Positions 1 to 9,594 are shown, counted from the stretch's first letter. The stretch is 64,000 nucleotides of DNA from Bdellovibrionaceae bacterium UBA3535 (GCA_002376845.1 DFOS01000022.1:1-64000); one strand, 5' to 3'. The notes: generated by a model not told the origin, from the sequence alone. Made by a program: numbers and translations.

Positions 1-31
1 TCCGTGAAAACAAGGAAAGGTCACAACCAAT

Positions 32-481
32 ATGAAGGCAGTGTTTCCGGCTGCAGGCTCAAAAATGATGAACCTTAGCCTCACAGCTGCTGTTCGATAC
101 TTTGACCTAGAGAACACCACCAGCAGCAATGTACAAGAGACCGCACAAATGATCGGCCCTGGCCTAGGAATTGATATACAAATGTACATTTTAAATTTTG
201 GTTATTCTGTATATATGATGCGTGCCAGACACCAAAGCGTTGGCCTTGTATCCAATAATTTAGAATACACCTTTATGCACACAGGCTACCATGCAGGCCT
301 CATCAAAACCTTCCGGGCTTTAAGCCTTGGTCTCATCTATACTAGCTCGACCGGCAGCATAGAAAAAAGTGAAACCAATTTATCAAAAGATGTTGATTTT
401 AAAGAAGAGACCATCTGGTTTTTATTAAAGTATGATTTTGGCACATCCACCAAAAAATTCCTAAATTCCTTGGTAAAATAA
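32..481 (+). CDS. Hypothetical beta-strand-rich protein, possibly an outer-membrane barrel fragment
   Basis: 149 residues that I cannot assign to a family. Alternating aromatic/polar stretches (for example LGLIYTSSTG, FLLKYDF) and a C-terminal aromatic strand suggest an outer-membrane beta-barrel, but no signal peptide precedes the strands. An in-frame TGA at 5-7 closes the frame upstream, and AAGGAAAGG lies about 11 bases before the ATG, so this start is possible. The window edge is only 31 bases away, so the protein could instead be the tail of a longer, frameshifted gene. Its stop lies one base from the stop of convergent ccsA. Confidence 0.5.
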   Translation: MKAVFPAAGSKMMNLSLTAAVRYFDLENTTSSNVQETAQMIGPGLGIDIQMYILNFGYSVYMMRARHQSVGLVSNNLEYTFMHTGYHAGLIKTFRALSLGLIYTSSTGSIEKSETNLSKDVDFKEETIWFLLKYDFGTSTKKFLNSLVK

Positions 482-482
482 A

Positions 483-2069
483 CTAGGCAGCAATGTCTTT
501 TTTGTTCATATAAACAAATAAGACGTAAAGCATATGAACAAAGACAAAACCGGTAACGTATTCAATACCGCCGCCGCCAAATCCGTAGGAGTGCAGCCCT
601 GCCCCTAAGACAAAGTTCACCCCGTACCAGGCCATAATAACCAAGGAAAAGGAAACAATGGAGCCAACAAACATACCAAATGATTTAAGTAGCCCGGCAA
701 GCCTTGCATGCAAGAGAGCCAAATAACCAAGCAATGCGATTAGTGCCCAAGTCTCTTTTGGGTCCCATCCCCAAAAACGTCCCCAAGAATAATCGGCCCA
801 GACACCGCCCAAAATGGTTCCTGCTGCCAATAAGACAACTCCAATTTGAATTGCGCGGTAACTGGCATCGGCCATGGCCTTGATCTTCTTTTTGGCGTCT
901 TTTGGGGGTCTTAGATAATAGAATAGTCCAAAATCTGAGAGTCCAAAAGAAAGTAAAAATGCGGAGTAAGAAATGGTTATGGTAAGCACATGTACCGTTA
1001 GCCAAAGATTGCTTCTTAGCACTGGCTCTAGGGGCTGCAAGCTGGGGTCCAATACATTGGGCGCAAAATCCGCCACCATAAAGCACAGGCCGCCCATTAA
1101 GGAAGAAGCAAAGAGCACATATTGGTTTTTCTTTAAAAAATAAAATATCAAGGCAAAGAACAAGGTTCCCCACGCCACCCAGATGACCGATTCATACATA
1201 TTCGAAACTGGTGGGCGCCCTGTTAGGTATATTCGCAGAAGAAAACCATAAGCCCCAAGCACCAATGCGAAAATATTCAGAGCAAAAGCGGAGTGCAAAA
1301 AAACTTTCTTTTTTAAAATCCAAAATAGGAAACAACAAATCGTGGCAATCAGCAATGTGATCCAAACCCACATAAAGGGATGAAGCTCATTGAAATGAAC
1401 TTCGGTTACAATCTTGCGTTTTAATCCTGCATCTGATTTTTCATAAATCTTGGCGATATAAGCTTGGATTTTATCTTTAGAGGGATCGGATTGATTGGCA
1501 ATGGCATTAACAAAACTTTCTGCCACAGGCCGAAACAGTTCTTTATCTTCATCACTCATTTCGGCAAGACTTTTCCAGCCCCCCTCTTGCGGTATAAAGC
1601 CTGGCAGCTGCCCTTGCAATATGGCGCTCAATACACTCATTTGGTTGGAAATGCGCTGCATACCTTGAAAAAAAGAATCCAACTTTTCCTTGCCCTCGAC
1701 ACGAATGTTCAATTCTTGAAAAAAGGTTGGCAAGCGATCATTGCTCGAAAGCTCTCGCAAACTAAAATACTTTCTATTTGTATCCAGCTTTAAGGAGTCC
1801 TTTATGGCTCTATGATTGATTTCAATGATTTTCGTATCCTGCCAAACATCTGGAAAGATCATCCAAGTAATGACCACTTCCGTTGCCTCTAGCTTTCTTC
1901 CCTCTGCGTTTTTATATTTTGTGCGGCCATAAATCAGCTGCATGGATTCCCTAGCAAAGGTATCAAAAGGTTTTTCCCTGCCAGCATCCTGTACGGGAAT
2001 ATACTTAAAGGCAGTGAAATCTGTAGAGAAGCTAAGCCCTAAGAAGGTGGCAAGTAAAAGTGAGATCAT
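483..2069 (-). CDS. ccsA: Cytochrome c biogenesis protein CcsA (system II haem exporter subunit)
   Basis: CcsA works with ResB to move haem across the inner membrane and attach it to apocytochromes c. The tryptophan-rich haem-handling signature WGRFWGWDPKETWA lies in the C-terminal third, among about eight membrane segments. The N-terminal part carries a signal-like segment and a periplasmic stretch of roughly 200 residues, so at 528 aa the protein is longer than minimal CcsA proteins. I use the ATG at 2069 because it overlaps the resB stop (ATGA, 2066-2069). The frame stays open 30 codons further upstream, but only inside resB. Confidence 0.93.
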   Translation of the reverse strand: MISLLLATFLGLSFSTDFTAFKYIPVQDAGREKPFDTFARESMQLIYGRTKYKNAEGRKLEATEVVITWMIFPDVWQDTKIIEINHRAIKDSLKLDTNRKYFSLRELSSNDRLPTFFQELNIRVEGKEKLDSFFQGMQRISNQMSVLSAILQGQLPGFIPQEGGWKSLAEMSDEDKELFRPVAESFVNAIANQSDPSKDKIQAYIAKIYEKSDAGLKRKIVTEVHFNELHPFMWVWITLLIATICCFLFWILKKKVFLHSAFALNIFALVLGAYGFLLRIYLTGRPPVSNMYESVIWVAWGTLFFALIFYFLKKNQYVLFASSLMGGLCFMVADFAPNVLDPSLQPLEPVLRSNLWLTVHVLTITISYSAFLLSFGLSDFGLFYYLRPPKDAKKKIKAMADASYRAIQIGVVLLAAGTILGGVWADYSWGRFWGWDPKETWALIALLGYLALLHARLAGLLKSFGMFVGSIVSFSLVIMAWYGVNFVLGAGLHSYGFGGGGIEYVTGFVFVHMLYVLFVYMNKKDIAA

Positions 2070-3424
2070 GAAGCACTCCGTTTTTTCATATAGTATTTGC
2101 GCATATAAAACAACATGCAGGCACCTAGTACGACAAGCAAAGATCCTAAGTACTTCCAAGGTCGTCCTGGGTCATAATTAACCGATAGTATACTGGCTAT
2201 GGGCCTTCCCAATTCATCTTGCTTGTAAGATGCTTGGTAAAAGGTAAAGCCATTGTGTTTCAATGGTTCATTCATGGAGATAAGAGACTGTTGATCCTTG
2301 TTCACCAGCTTTACCAAAGATGCGTAGGATGCTGCGCGGTCGGTTCCAGGATATTTTTCCATTTGAAAATCCACAAGCTTTAGCGGCACACCAATATCCA
2401 GTTGCTGATTGCCATAAAGAAATACATAGCCGGCCGACTCGGTAAAGACGCGAAATAAAGAATTGGCCTCCACCCAATGTTTTTGCCCCTGAAACTCCAC
2501 CTGCACGGCTTCGGTAGTTAAATCATTTGGATAGTCCCGCTTGATAAATTCTACTTTTTCCTCAGCCCTTGGATAGTAATTGATTAAGTGAAATTTTAGG
2601 CCCATCCAGCCCGTATCTTTCACATCCCCTTCCTGGATGCTGCCAGTTTTCGTAGGGCGATCTCCGTAGTAGATTTTATATGTAAGGCGCTCTCCTTCAG
2701 AATATAAAACCAAAGTGTTTTCTTGGCTTGCCTGAAAGGATTTATCTTTCGTTAGAATAATTGTAGCCGGACCTAAAGCCATGGTAGCTTCGCGCGCCGT
2801 GCCTTTGTGCAACAGCCATTCACTAAGATCCACTCGGTCGTTGCGCAGTACAAAGCGCACCGCTGGTCCACGCGTGCTGTCTTCACTTTCAATGATTTTA
2901 GAATTCTTCAACGCAAAGGGAATATAATCCACTATTTTAAATTCACCATCTGGCAAATCAATGCTCATATTGGGAGGATTTTTATAAAAATCTACTTTTT
3001 CATTTATCAAACTAACAAAGCCATCACCATCTTGGCTCATAAATAGTTTTACTTCTCTTTGCGGCACAGAAACAAATTGGTTGGATTTGTCAGCCCCTAG
3101 CACGAGAGTGCCATCAATTCCGTAGCGCATGGTTAACCACGAGCCAAAAATAAGAACTAGCAAGCCAATATGTGCCACAAGAAATGGAATATGCTTTCGG
3201 CGCCAGGGCCATCTATGCAGGGCCGATAAAATTAGACTCACGCTTAAACAAATTAGCGCAACAATCATATATGGAGATTTGTAAACTATGGCCTGCGCAA
3301 TTTCGGCGTTGTATTTGGATTCGATGATGGTGCCAACAGCCGAGATGATTGCTAGAGCTAAAATCACCAATACGGCAAACTGCAAAGATCCTAAGAATTT
3401 ATAAAGCCATTTCAGAATTTTCAT
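2066..3424 (-). CDS. resB: Cytochrome c biogenesis protein ResB (Ccs1)
   Basis: ResB/Ccs1 is the partner of CcsA in system II cytochrome c maturation. The 452-residue protein has the expected topology: three N-terminal membrane segments (for example FAVLVILALAIISAVGTII and the segment around FLVAHIGLLVLIFGSW), a large periplasmic domain, and a last membrane segment near the C-terminus (YLGSLLVVLGACMLFY). The conserved start LGSLQFAVLVILAL is typical of the family. It is translationally coupled to ccsA by an ATGA overlap. About 100 bases without a gene separate it from the DUF5522 gene upstream. Confidence 0.92.
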   Translation of the reverse strand: MKILKWLYKFLGSLQFAVLVILALAIISAVGTIIESKYNAEIAQAIVYKSPYMIVALICLSVSLILSALHRWPWRRKHIPFLVAHIGLLVLIFGSWLTMRYGIDGTLVLGADKSNQFVSVPQREVKLFMSQDGDGFVSLINEKVDFYKNPPNMSIDLPDGEFKIVDYIPFALKNSKIIESEDSTRGPAVRFVLRNDRVDLSEWLLHKGTAREATMALGPATIILTKDKSFQASQENTLVLYSEGERLTYKIYYGDRPTKTGSIQEGDVKDTGWMGLKFHLINYYPRAEEKVEFIKRDYPNDLTTEAVQVEFQGQKHWVEANSLFRVFTESAGYVFLYGNQQLDIGVPLKLVDFQMEKYPGTDRAASYASLVKLVNKDQQSLISMNEPLKHNGFTFYQASYKQDELGRPIASILSVNYDPGRPWKYLGSLLVVLGACMLFYMRKYYMKKRSAS

Positions 3425-3522
3425 CTACCAGGAAACTACGAAAAAGCACGTTGATTGCCAATGAAATTCGGTCAAATCCTGAGCTACGGATGCCAATTAA
3501 AGCCATAATAACGAGCATAGAC

Positions 3523-3720
3523 TTATTTCTTCAATGATTGCGGCTTCGGCTTTTGCTCCCATGGGCAATGGCGGCATTGATTCTTGCAGCAGTAGCCACG
3601 CTTTTTTAAATAAGCCTCTGTGAAAACCATGAAATCATTTTCAAAATAATAGTCTTCACCCTCGCTTAACGCCAAATCCTTACATTCTTTTTTCTTTAAC
3701 AATTTGACCCCGCAACACAC
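3523..3720 (-). CDS. Small cysteine-rich protein, DUF5522 family
   Basis: Short protein of up to 65 residues. It carries the conserved ending seen in DUF5522 proteins: FTEAYLKKRGYCCKNQCRHC followed by PW. The cysteine/histidine cluster suggests metal binding, but no function is established. The longest frame starts with GTG at 3720 and overlaps the end of mtaB by 41 bases; a TTG at 3702 is an alternative start. The position directly after mtaB suggests co-expression with the tRNA-modification genes. Confidence 0.75.
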   Translation of the reverse strand: MCCGVKLLKKKECKDLALSEGEDYYFENDFMVFTEAYLKKRGYCCKNQCRHCPWEQKPKPQSLKK

Positions 3721-5062
3721 CGTCCATACGCGACTTCATACTCGTATCATAGCCCAATATCTTAATTTTGTGCTCACAAAGGTCACTTAACTGATTCAAT
3801 CCTTTGACAGCATCTAAATGTACCGTCCAATAATCTCTGGTTATGGCCTGGGGATTTTTGTATTTCTTTAATAATAAGGCCGACTTCGTCTTGCCTACTT
3901 GCTCTACGGCCTTCTGGGCATATCTTTCCTTACTTAAGCTGCGTAGCAGGTGCGCTCGCCGCTGAATTTCCTGCAGGGGCAGCTTCTGTGCATAATCATT
4001 GGCTTTGGTGCCAGGCCGATCGGAATAGGGAAAAACATGGATTCTGGTCCACGGCGTAGCGGATAGCCGATCAAAGGTATTAGAAAATTCCTCTTCGCTT
4101 TCCCCAGGAAAGCCCACGATAACATCCATCCCAACAAAGGCTCCTGGAATGTATTTTTCGATTCGTTGCAACGCAGATTCTACTTGATGGGCATCATAAT
4201 TCCTTTTCATATCCTTAAGCACTTTGGTATTTGCCGATTGAATGCTCATATGAAAATGCGGGCACATAGCCTCTTCTTGGTAAAGCTCCAGCAAACGATC
4301 GCTAAGCTCGGGCGGCTCCAACGAGGACAAACGAATGCGGGGCATATTGGTTTGCTTAAGGATACTTTCCACCAAATCCTCTAAATAGTGATACTTTTCT
4401 GGCGCTTTTCTTCCCCTAGCAGCTGTTAGCAGATCCTTATGATCCTTGCGAGAGGCATAATCTCCGATATGCACACCTGTTAGTACCAACTCACGCACAC
4501 CTTGATCATAAAGCTCTTGCACCCGATCTACCAATTTTGGAATGGGTATGGAGCGCGATTTTCCGCGCGCAAAGGGAATTACACAATAGGTACAAAAAGA
4601 ATTGCAACCATCTTGGATTTTTAAAAACGCACGGGTATGACCTTTTTCAATGCCGCCGCCGCTTTCCAAATCCTCTTTTTTAAAAATATTGGAATGGAAA
4701 ACCTTCTTACTCAGTTTTCCTTTGAAATAATCCGATATAATATTTTCGATTTCCCCTTTATGCGAGTTGGCAACGACCAGATCCGCCCCAGGAACTTGAA
4801 ACTTATCGGTATCCACTTGTGCCGCACAGCCCGTTACAACCACGGTGGAGTGGGGCTCTTTGGCTTTTATGCGCCGGATTTGCTTTAAAGCTTCTTTCGT
4901 TGCCTCTGCAGTTACGGCGCATGTATTCAAGATATGTACTCTTGGCTTGTCAGCAATTTGAAAACCATGCGCATCGAGCCGCTTTTGTAGAAGGCCAGTA
5001 TCGTAAGTATTTACCTTGCAGCCATAAGTATGAATTTTGTATGAGGATTTAGTTTCTAACAA
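3680..5062 (-). CDS. mtaB: tRNA t6A37 methylthiotransferase MtaB
   Basis: Radical SAM enzyme that converts t6A37 to ms2t6A37 in tRNAs reading ANN codons. Visible parts, in order: an N-terminal UPF0004 domain with TYGCKVN and ILNTCAVT cysteines; the radical SAM cluster GCNSFCTYC around residues 153-161, followed by IPFARGKSRS; and a C-terminal TRAM-like region. The 460-residue length fits the MiaB/RimO/MtaB superfamily, and the GCKVNTYD start favours MtaB over MiaB. It overlaps mnmA by 14 bases, which suggests coupled translation of two tRNA-modification enzymes. Confidence 0.9.
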   Translation of the reverse strand: MLETKSSYKIHTYGCKVNTYDTGLLQKRLDAHGFQIADKPRVHILNTCAVTAEATKEALKQIRRIKAKEPHSTVVVTGCAAQVDTDKFQVPGADLVVANSHKGEIENIISDYFKGKLSKKVFHSNIFKKEDLESGGGIEKGHTRAFLKIQDGCNSFCTYCVIPFARGKSRSIPIPKLVDRVQELYDQGVRELVLTGVHIGDYASRKDHKDLLTAARGRKAPEKYHYLEDLVESILKQTNMPRIRLSSLEPPELSDRLLELYQEEAMCPHFHMSIQSANTKVLKDMKRNYDAHQVESALQRIEKYIPGAFVGMDVIVGFPGESEEEFSNTFDRLSATPWTRIHVFPYSDRPGTKANDYAQKLPLQEIQRRAHLLRSLSKERYAQKAVEQVGKTKSALLLKKYKNPQAITRDYWTVHLDAVKGLNQLSDLCEHKIKILGYDTSMKSRMDGVLRGQIVKEKRM

Positions 5063-6128
5063 ACCAACCTCCTCCCATCAATGCATTGTCTTTGTAGAAT
5101 ACGGCTGCTTGTCCTGGCGTGATGGCTCTTTGCGCCTCTTCAAAAACAATATCCGCCTTATGATTGTCTTTGATTCGAACTCTTGCATAAGCACCTTTGT
5201 GTTGATAACGAACCTTCACCTTGAGACGGTCGTTGTCATTCACTTTTGCCAGCAGGTGAACGTCCTCAATTTCCGCGGTAGGTTGATAGAGATATTTTTC
5301 TGGTCCCACCCAGACTATATTGTCTTTTGGATCCACTTTAATAACAAACAAGCTTTCATGATGATGAATCCCAAGACCGCGCCTTTGACCATAGGTAAAG
5401 TGGTGAATGCCAGGGTGATCCCCTAATACCTTGCCCGAGGGGTACAAACAAATTTTTCCAGGAGAAAACTTATCTTCTCCTACTTGCGAGGAGATAAAAT
5501 CCGTATAGGAATTATTGCCAACAAAACAAATGCCAGTGGAATCTTTTTTGCGAGCCACAAGCAAATCATTTTTTTCAGCATATTCCCTTACCTGAGACTT
5601 TTGCATATTCCCAACAGGAAATAAAAGGCGTGGTACAATCTCAGGCTCAATGGTAAATAAAAAGTAAGTTTGATCCTTACCGTCATCAGCACTTGTCACG
5701 ATTACATCTTCTGAGTTTTTATTTTTCTCCACTTTGGCATAATGCCCGGTAGCCAAATAATCGCAATCCAGCTCTTTCATCTTACGTATTAGATGATCAA
5801 ACTTAAGATAGGTATTGCAGTTTACACAGGGCAAAGGAGTACTACCAACAAGATACTGATTCACAAAGGGATCAATGACTTTTTCTTTAAACTTTTCCTC
5901 GCAATTTAAAACATAAAATGGAATACCCAACTTATCTGCCACACTTCGCGCATCATCCACATCAATGGAGGAACAACAAGTGCCGTTGCCTTCCTCAATA
6001 TTACAATTGGAATAATCCCAAACCTGCATGGTTACACCAATGACCTCATAGCCCTGCTCCACCAAAAGTGCCGCAGCCACAGACGAATCCACACCGCCAC
6101 TCATGGCCACCAAGACGCGCTTTTTCAT
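5049..6128 (-). CDS. mnmA: tRNA-specific 2-thiouridylase MnmA
   Basis: Adenylates and thiolates U34 in the tRNAs for Lys, Glu and Gln. The PP-loop SGGVDSS is at residues 10-16. The two catalytic cysteines are in LPCVNCN (about residue 104) and in DSTGICFVG (about residue 202). The 359-residue length is normal. The start overlaps the stop of the upstream cysteine desulfurase gene (ATGA, 6125-6128), so sulfur donor and acceptor are encoded together. Confidence 0.96.
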   Translation of the reverse strand: MKKRVLVAMSGGVDSSVAAALLVEQGYEVIGVTMQVWDYSNCNIEEGNGTCCSSIDVDDARSVADKLGIPFYVLNCEEKFKEKVIDPFVNQYLVGSTPLPCVNCNTYLKFDHLIRKMKELDCDYLATGHYAKVEKNKNSEDVIVTSADDGKDQTYFLFTIEPEIVPRLLFPVGNMQKSQVREYAEKNDLLVARKKDSTGICFVGNNSYTDFISSQVGEDKFSPGKICLYPSGKVLGDHPGIHHFTYGQRRGLGIHHHESLFVIKVDPKDNIVWVGPEKYLYQPTAEIEDVHLLAKVNDNDRLKVKVRYQHKGAYARVRIKDNHKADIVFEEAQRAITPGQAAVFYKDNALMGGGWFVRN

Positions 6129-7351
6129 ATCTCACCTCTTGCGATCTTTCTAACATGCATAACAACCTCTTTTAATGTTGTAACAAACAAATCTATGTCC
6201 TCTTGGCTCGTTCCCCAACCCAATGACAAGCGTAAGGAGGACTGCGCCTCTTGCCGGGAAAGGCCCATGGCCAATAATACAGGTGAGGGCTCCGGATTGC
6301 CTGAGGAGCAAGCTGCCCCGGTAGAAACCGAAAAGCCTTTTACATCTAAGTTCATCAATAAAGTCTCCCCGTCAACACCCTCTAGGACCAAACTGGAAGA
6401 GGCACCAATTCTAGGGGCTTCTTTGCCAGTAATGCTCACCCCATCTATCTCTTTTAAAATTCGAGACTCCATATAGTCTCTTAAGTTCTCCACTTCCTTT
6501 GCATAGGCCTCGATCTCATCTTTTCTCTCTGCCATTCTACCAAAGCTGGCTATGGCCAAAGTATTCTCGGTCCCGGCTCGCCGCTTTCTTTCTTGTGCCC
6601 CACCATGAATGAGAGGATCAAGATGGCGGCCCTTTTTGATATATAAAGCTCCGACCCCTTTTAAGGCATAGAACTTATGCGCTGAAAAGGACATATAATC
6701 TACGCCCAAATCTTTTACATCTACGAGGGACTTACCCAAAGACTGCACACCATCACAATGAAATTGCGCCCCTACTTCGTGCGCCATACTCACCATTTCT
6801 TTAATGGGAAATATATTGCCGGTTTCATTGTTCGCATACATGATGCTGACTAGAGCGACTCTCTCATCCAAATGCCTTTGATAAAAATCCATATCCATGA
6901 AGCCATCACGATTCACGGGTATCTGAATGATTTTGTAGATACCCTGCTCTTCCAAATATTTTAAAGTACGAATCACAGAAGGATGCTCTACCGCAGAGGT
7001 TAGAACGGTTTTTCTATCACCATTACGAAAACCCTTAAGAGCAGTATTATTCGCCTCGGATCCGCCACTGGTAAATACCAGCTCCAATGGATGGGCTCCG
7101 ATTAATTCAGCCACTTGCTTTCTTGATTCGCGGAGAAGACTCTTGGGATGGCGACCATCTGCATGGATGGATCCTGCATTTCCCCAGGCATGAAGGTCGC
7201 TAACAACCGCTTCTCTCACGAAGCTAGCAACGGGGGTGGTTGCATTATGATCCAAGTAGATGTTTTTGCCACTGGCCCGAAAAGCCTCCCGCGGTAAAGG
7301 CGCGGAACTTTTCATGCTGTCTTTCTTAACACAAGGCCCCATGGGGCTCAA
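6125..7351 (-). CDS. Cysteine desulfurase (NifS/IscS family)
   Basis: PLP enzyme that takes sulfur from cysteine and passes it as persulfide, here probably to MnmA. The family start YLDHNATTPV, the PLP-lysine motif SFSAHKFYALKG and the mobile catalytic cysteine loop STGAACSSG are all present. The longest frame starts with TTG at 7351, two bases after the upstream stop. ATGs at 7342 and 7315 are alternatives, and all lie before the conserved core, so the start is uncertain. No iscU or other Fe-S scaffold gene is adjacent, which favours a tRNA-thiolation role. Confidence 0.92.
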   Translation of the reverse strand: MSPMGPCVKKDSMKSSAPLPREAFRASGKNIYLDHNATTPVASFVREAVVSDLHAWGNAGSIHADGRHPKSLLRESRKQVAELIGAHPLELVFTSGGSEANNTALKGFRNGDRKTVLTSAVEHPSVIRTLKYLEEQGIYKIIQIPVNRDGFMDMDFYQRHLDERVALVSIMYANNETGNIFPIKEMVSMAHEVGAQFHCDGVQSLGKSLVDVKDLGVDYMSFSAHKFYALKGVGALYIKKGRHLDPLIHGGAQERKRRAGTENTLAIASFGRMAERKDEIEAYAKEVENLRDYMESRILKEIDGVSITGKEAPRIGASSSLVLEGVDGETLLMNLDVKGFSVSTGAACSSGNPEPSPVLLAMGLSRQEAQSSLRLSLGWGTSQEDIDLFVTTLKEVVMHVRKIARGEI

Positions 7352-7352
7352 A

Positions 7353-8531
7353 CTATAAAATCTTTTGCACTTCTTTCATCATTTCCTCAGGGCTTGTCTG
7401 AGGAGAAAAACGCTTAAAAGGCTTTCCATCCTTATCCACAACGAATTTCGTGAAGTTCCACTTTACGGCTTCTGTGCCAAAAATTCCGGACATTTCAGAT
7501 TTTAAGTATTTATAAATGGGATGGGCATCATCACCATTCACTTCTATTTTGGCAAATAATGGAAAACTAACGCCATAATTGACCTTACAGAACTCCTGAA
7601 TTTCTTCTTCCGTGCCAGGCTCTTGCCCCCCAAATTGGTTGCAAGGAAAGCCCAATACCACAAGGCCCTGGTCTTTGTATTCTTGGTAAATTTTTTCTAA
7701 GCCCTCGTATTGCGGTGTAAAACCACATTTGCTGGCCAAGTTCACAAAGACCATGGTTTTACCTTTGAACGGCGCAAGCGTAGTTTCTTCTCCATTTATG
7801 GTTTTCACTGGAATTTCATATAATTTCATATTCGCCACCTTTTTACTGGGTTTTACAATTGCATCCTCACAGTAACGGATTTTGTCGGATTTTAATACCT
7901 GCAGCCGGTCATAATTCTCACAAACGCTTTTGTCTAAACTTTGCTTAGAGGCCAGATAAAAATACAGCGGCAGCAAATAGTTTTTTACTTTCTCTGCTAC
8001 GGCTTTGGGTTTGCTCGCATTCGCATTTGCAAAGCCCCTTTCGCACATCTCCTTGTTAAAGACCATCGAAGGATCTTGTTTCTCAATCAAGACTCGATAT
8101 AGGCCAGCGATAAGACCGGAGCGATCTTCCCCAGCCGTACAATGCAGAAGGGTTTTATTTTGCTTTTGTGCTAATAATTTTACTGTTGCCAATGCTGATT
8201 CGCATAGGCTCTGATCTTGCTCCGCGTCCTTCCAAGGGAAAACAATATGCGCAACATCACTGATGCCAAGATTTTTTAAAGCCTTGATTTCTTGGCGATG
8301 CTTGTCCTCTTTGTGAGTAGACAGAATGATCACCGACTCGACTCCAAGCCTGTGAATCTCTTTGTAATTTCCCTCCGGTGAGGCCGAACGAAATCGTTTT
8401 TCTTCCTTATCAAAGGTGTGCAAATTGCCAAGCTGGTAGCCTTTTACGCTAGAATCCAGAGCATAAAAACCTTTCCCCTCGGAATGTTGAATGTAAAATG
8501 CATGCACAAAACTTAGAAACAATAAGAGCAT
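7353..8531 (-). CDS. Fusion: exported tyrosine-phosphatase-like domain and glutathione peroxidase domain
   Basis: One open frame of 392 codons holds two unrelated modules. Residues 1-12 look like a signal peptide. Residues 30-185 resemble a dual-specificity/tyrosine phosphatase with the CX5R loop LLHCTAGEDRSG (Cys131). Residues 235-392 are a full-length glutathione peroxidase: redox Cys269 in NLASKCGFTPQ, glutamine motif GFPCNQFGGQEPG and tryptophan in KWNFTKF. An internal ATG at 7829 has its own strong Shine-Dalgarno AGGTGG, so the peroxidase could also be made alone as a cytoplasmic 158-residue enzyme. Either this is a true fusion or two coupled genes lost the intervening stop. Confidence 0.85.
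   Translation of the reverse strand: MLLLFLSFVHAFYIQHSEGKGFYALDSSVKGYQLGNLHTFDKEEKRFRSASPEGNYKEIHRLGVESVIILSTHKEDKHRQEIKALKNLGISDVAHIVFPWKDAEQDQSLCESALATVKLLAQKQNKTLLHCTAGEDRSGLIAGLYRVLIEKQDPSMVFNKEMCERGFANANASKPKAVAEKVKNYLLPLYFYLASKQSLDKSVCENYDRLQVLKSDKIRYCEDAIVKPSKKVANMKLYEIPVKTINGEETTLAPFKGKTMVFVNLASKCGFTPQYEGLEKIYQEYKDQGLVVLGFPCNQFGGQEPGTEEEIQEFCKVNYGVSFPLFAKIEVNGDDAHPIYKYLKSEMSGIFGTEAVKWNFTKFVVDKDGKPFKRFSPQTSPEEMMKEVQKIL
7835..7840 (-). promoter_or_regulatory. Internal ribosome-binding site before the glutathione peroxidase module
   Basis: AGGTGG lies five bases upstream of the in-frame ATG at 7827-7829, which is the natural first codon of the glutathione peroxidase domain (MKLYEIPVKT). 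It is a better Shine-Dalgarno than most in this window and supports internal initiation inside the fusion frame. Confidence 0.6.
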
Positions 8532-8590
8532 GGGCTTATTATTTCGTTTTCTCTTAACTTGTAAAGTCAGAACGTAGAGTCATATGGGAG

Positions 8591-8619
8591 CTGTCGAATC
8601 TCTAATCGCTAGCTATAAT
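8591..8619 (+). promoter_or_regulatory. Candidate sigma-70-like promoter for sua5
   Basis: A perfect TATAAT (8614-8619) stands 17 bases after a weak -35 match, CTGTCG (8591-8596), in the divergent gap between the phosphatase-peroxidase gene and sua5. The -10 is convincing; the -35 is poor. Confidence 0.4.
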
Positions 8620-8661
8620 AATTGCAAAGAAAACGGACAATCTTTGTGATTTTCAACACTT

Positions 8662-9594
8662 ATGATACATTGCCTTTTATACACAGAGGGACGAATTTTG
8701 TTGGTAAGCAAGACACAAGCAATCGACATTCTTAAGGGCGGCGGCAATGTCGCCATTCCGACGGAAACCGTATATGGATTGGCTGGTCGCTATGATTCTC
8801 TTAAAGCGGTGGAAAATATTTTTCGCATCAAACAGCGCCCCTCTTTTGACCCGCTGATTTGTCACATTTCAAACCTAGAACAAATTGATTTATTGACCAA
8901 AAATTTTGATCCCACTAGCCAAAGGCTGGCAAAAGAGTTTTGGCCGGGCCCTCTAACCATCGTTCTACCTAAATCGAAAAACGTGGATTCGTTGATCACA
9001 GCCGGTCTTGATACAGTGGCCATTCGCATGCCAAAGCATCGCCTTTGCCAGGAAATCATCGAAGAGGTGGCTAGCCCGCTTTGCGCTCCCAGTGCAAATT
9101 ATTTTGGAAAAACATCCCCATCCAGCATGCAACATGTAGAAACGGAATTTGGCGGAAAGCTTGCCGTGGTGGACGGCGGCGACTGCGAAATCGGCATTGA
9201 GTCTACCATCGTTGAGGTGATCGATGGCCAGGTGTTTATTCATCGTAGCGGCATGATTAGTAAGGCGGATATGGAAAATCTGGGTTTTGAAGTATTGGAC
9301 AGAAAATCCAAAAGCGCGCAAGGGCCCGGAAGTATGCAGGATCATTATATGCCCAAAGTCCCCTTTTATTTGATTAAAGAAAATAAAAAACAATATCTTG
9401 AAAATAAGGAAAGGTTAAAAGAATGGAAATTGGAGGATGATCCTTATTTAGCCGCTCGTAATTTGTATAAAAACTTGCGTCATCAAGCCGAAACCACCAG
9501 TGGTTTTTATACCTATATATCGGATGAAGATGGCCACTGGGAAGCGATCTGGGATCGCTTAAAAAAAGCCTCCTACAGAAAGGACTTGTTTTGA
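8662..9594 (+). CDS. L-threonylcarbamoyladenylate synthase (Sua5/TsaC)
   Basis: Makes the threonylcarbamoyl-AMP used for t6A37 in tRNA. The YrdC domain is clear: GNVAIPTETVYGLAG, SFDPLICHI, FWPGPLTIVLP, AIRMP and PLCAPSANYFGKTSP. The linker GPGSMQDHYMPKVP and about 100 further residues make it the long Sua5 type rather than the short TsaC type. The ATG at 8662 gives 310 aa, but a TTG at 8698 has a better-placed AGAGGG and would remove 12 residues. The stop overlaps the TTG start of the next gene. Confidence 0.92.
   Translation: MIHCLLYTEGRILLVSKTQAIDILKGGGNVAIPTETVYGLAGRYDSLKAVENIFRIKQRPSFDPLICHISNLEQIDLLTKNFDPTSQRLAKEFWPGPLTIVLPKSKNVDSLITAGLDTVAIRMPKHRLCQEIIEEVASPLCAPSANYFGKTSPSSMQHVETEFGGKLAVVDGGDCEIGIESTIVEVIDGQVFIHRSGMISKADMENLGFEVLDRKSKSAQGPGSMQDHYMPKVPFYLIKENKKQYLENKERLKEWKLEDDPYLAARNLYKNLRHQAETTSGFYTYISDEDGHWEAIWDRLKKASYRKDLF

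Noticed and set aside
685..1173. 162-codon frame inside ccsA
   Set aside because: Overlaps a clear ccsA frame with conserved motifs; composition is not protein-like.
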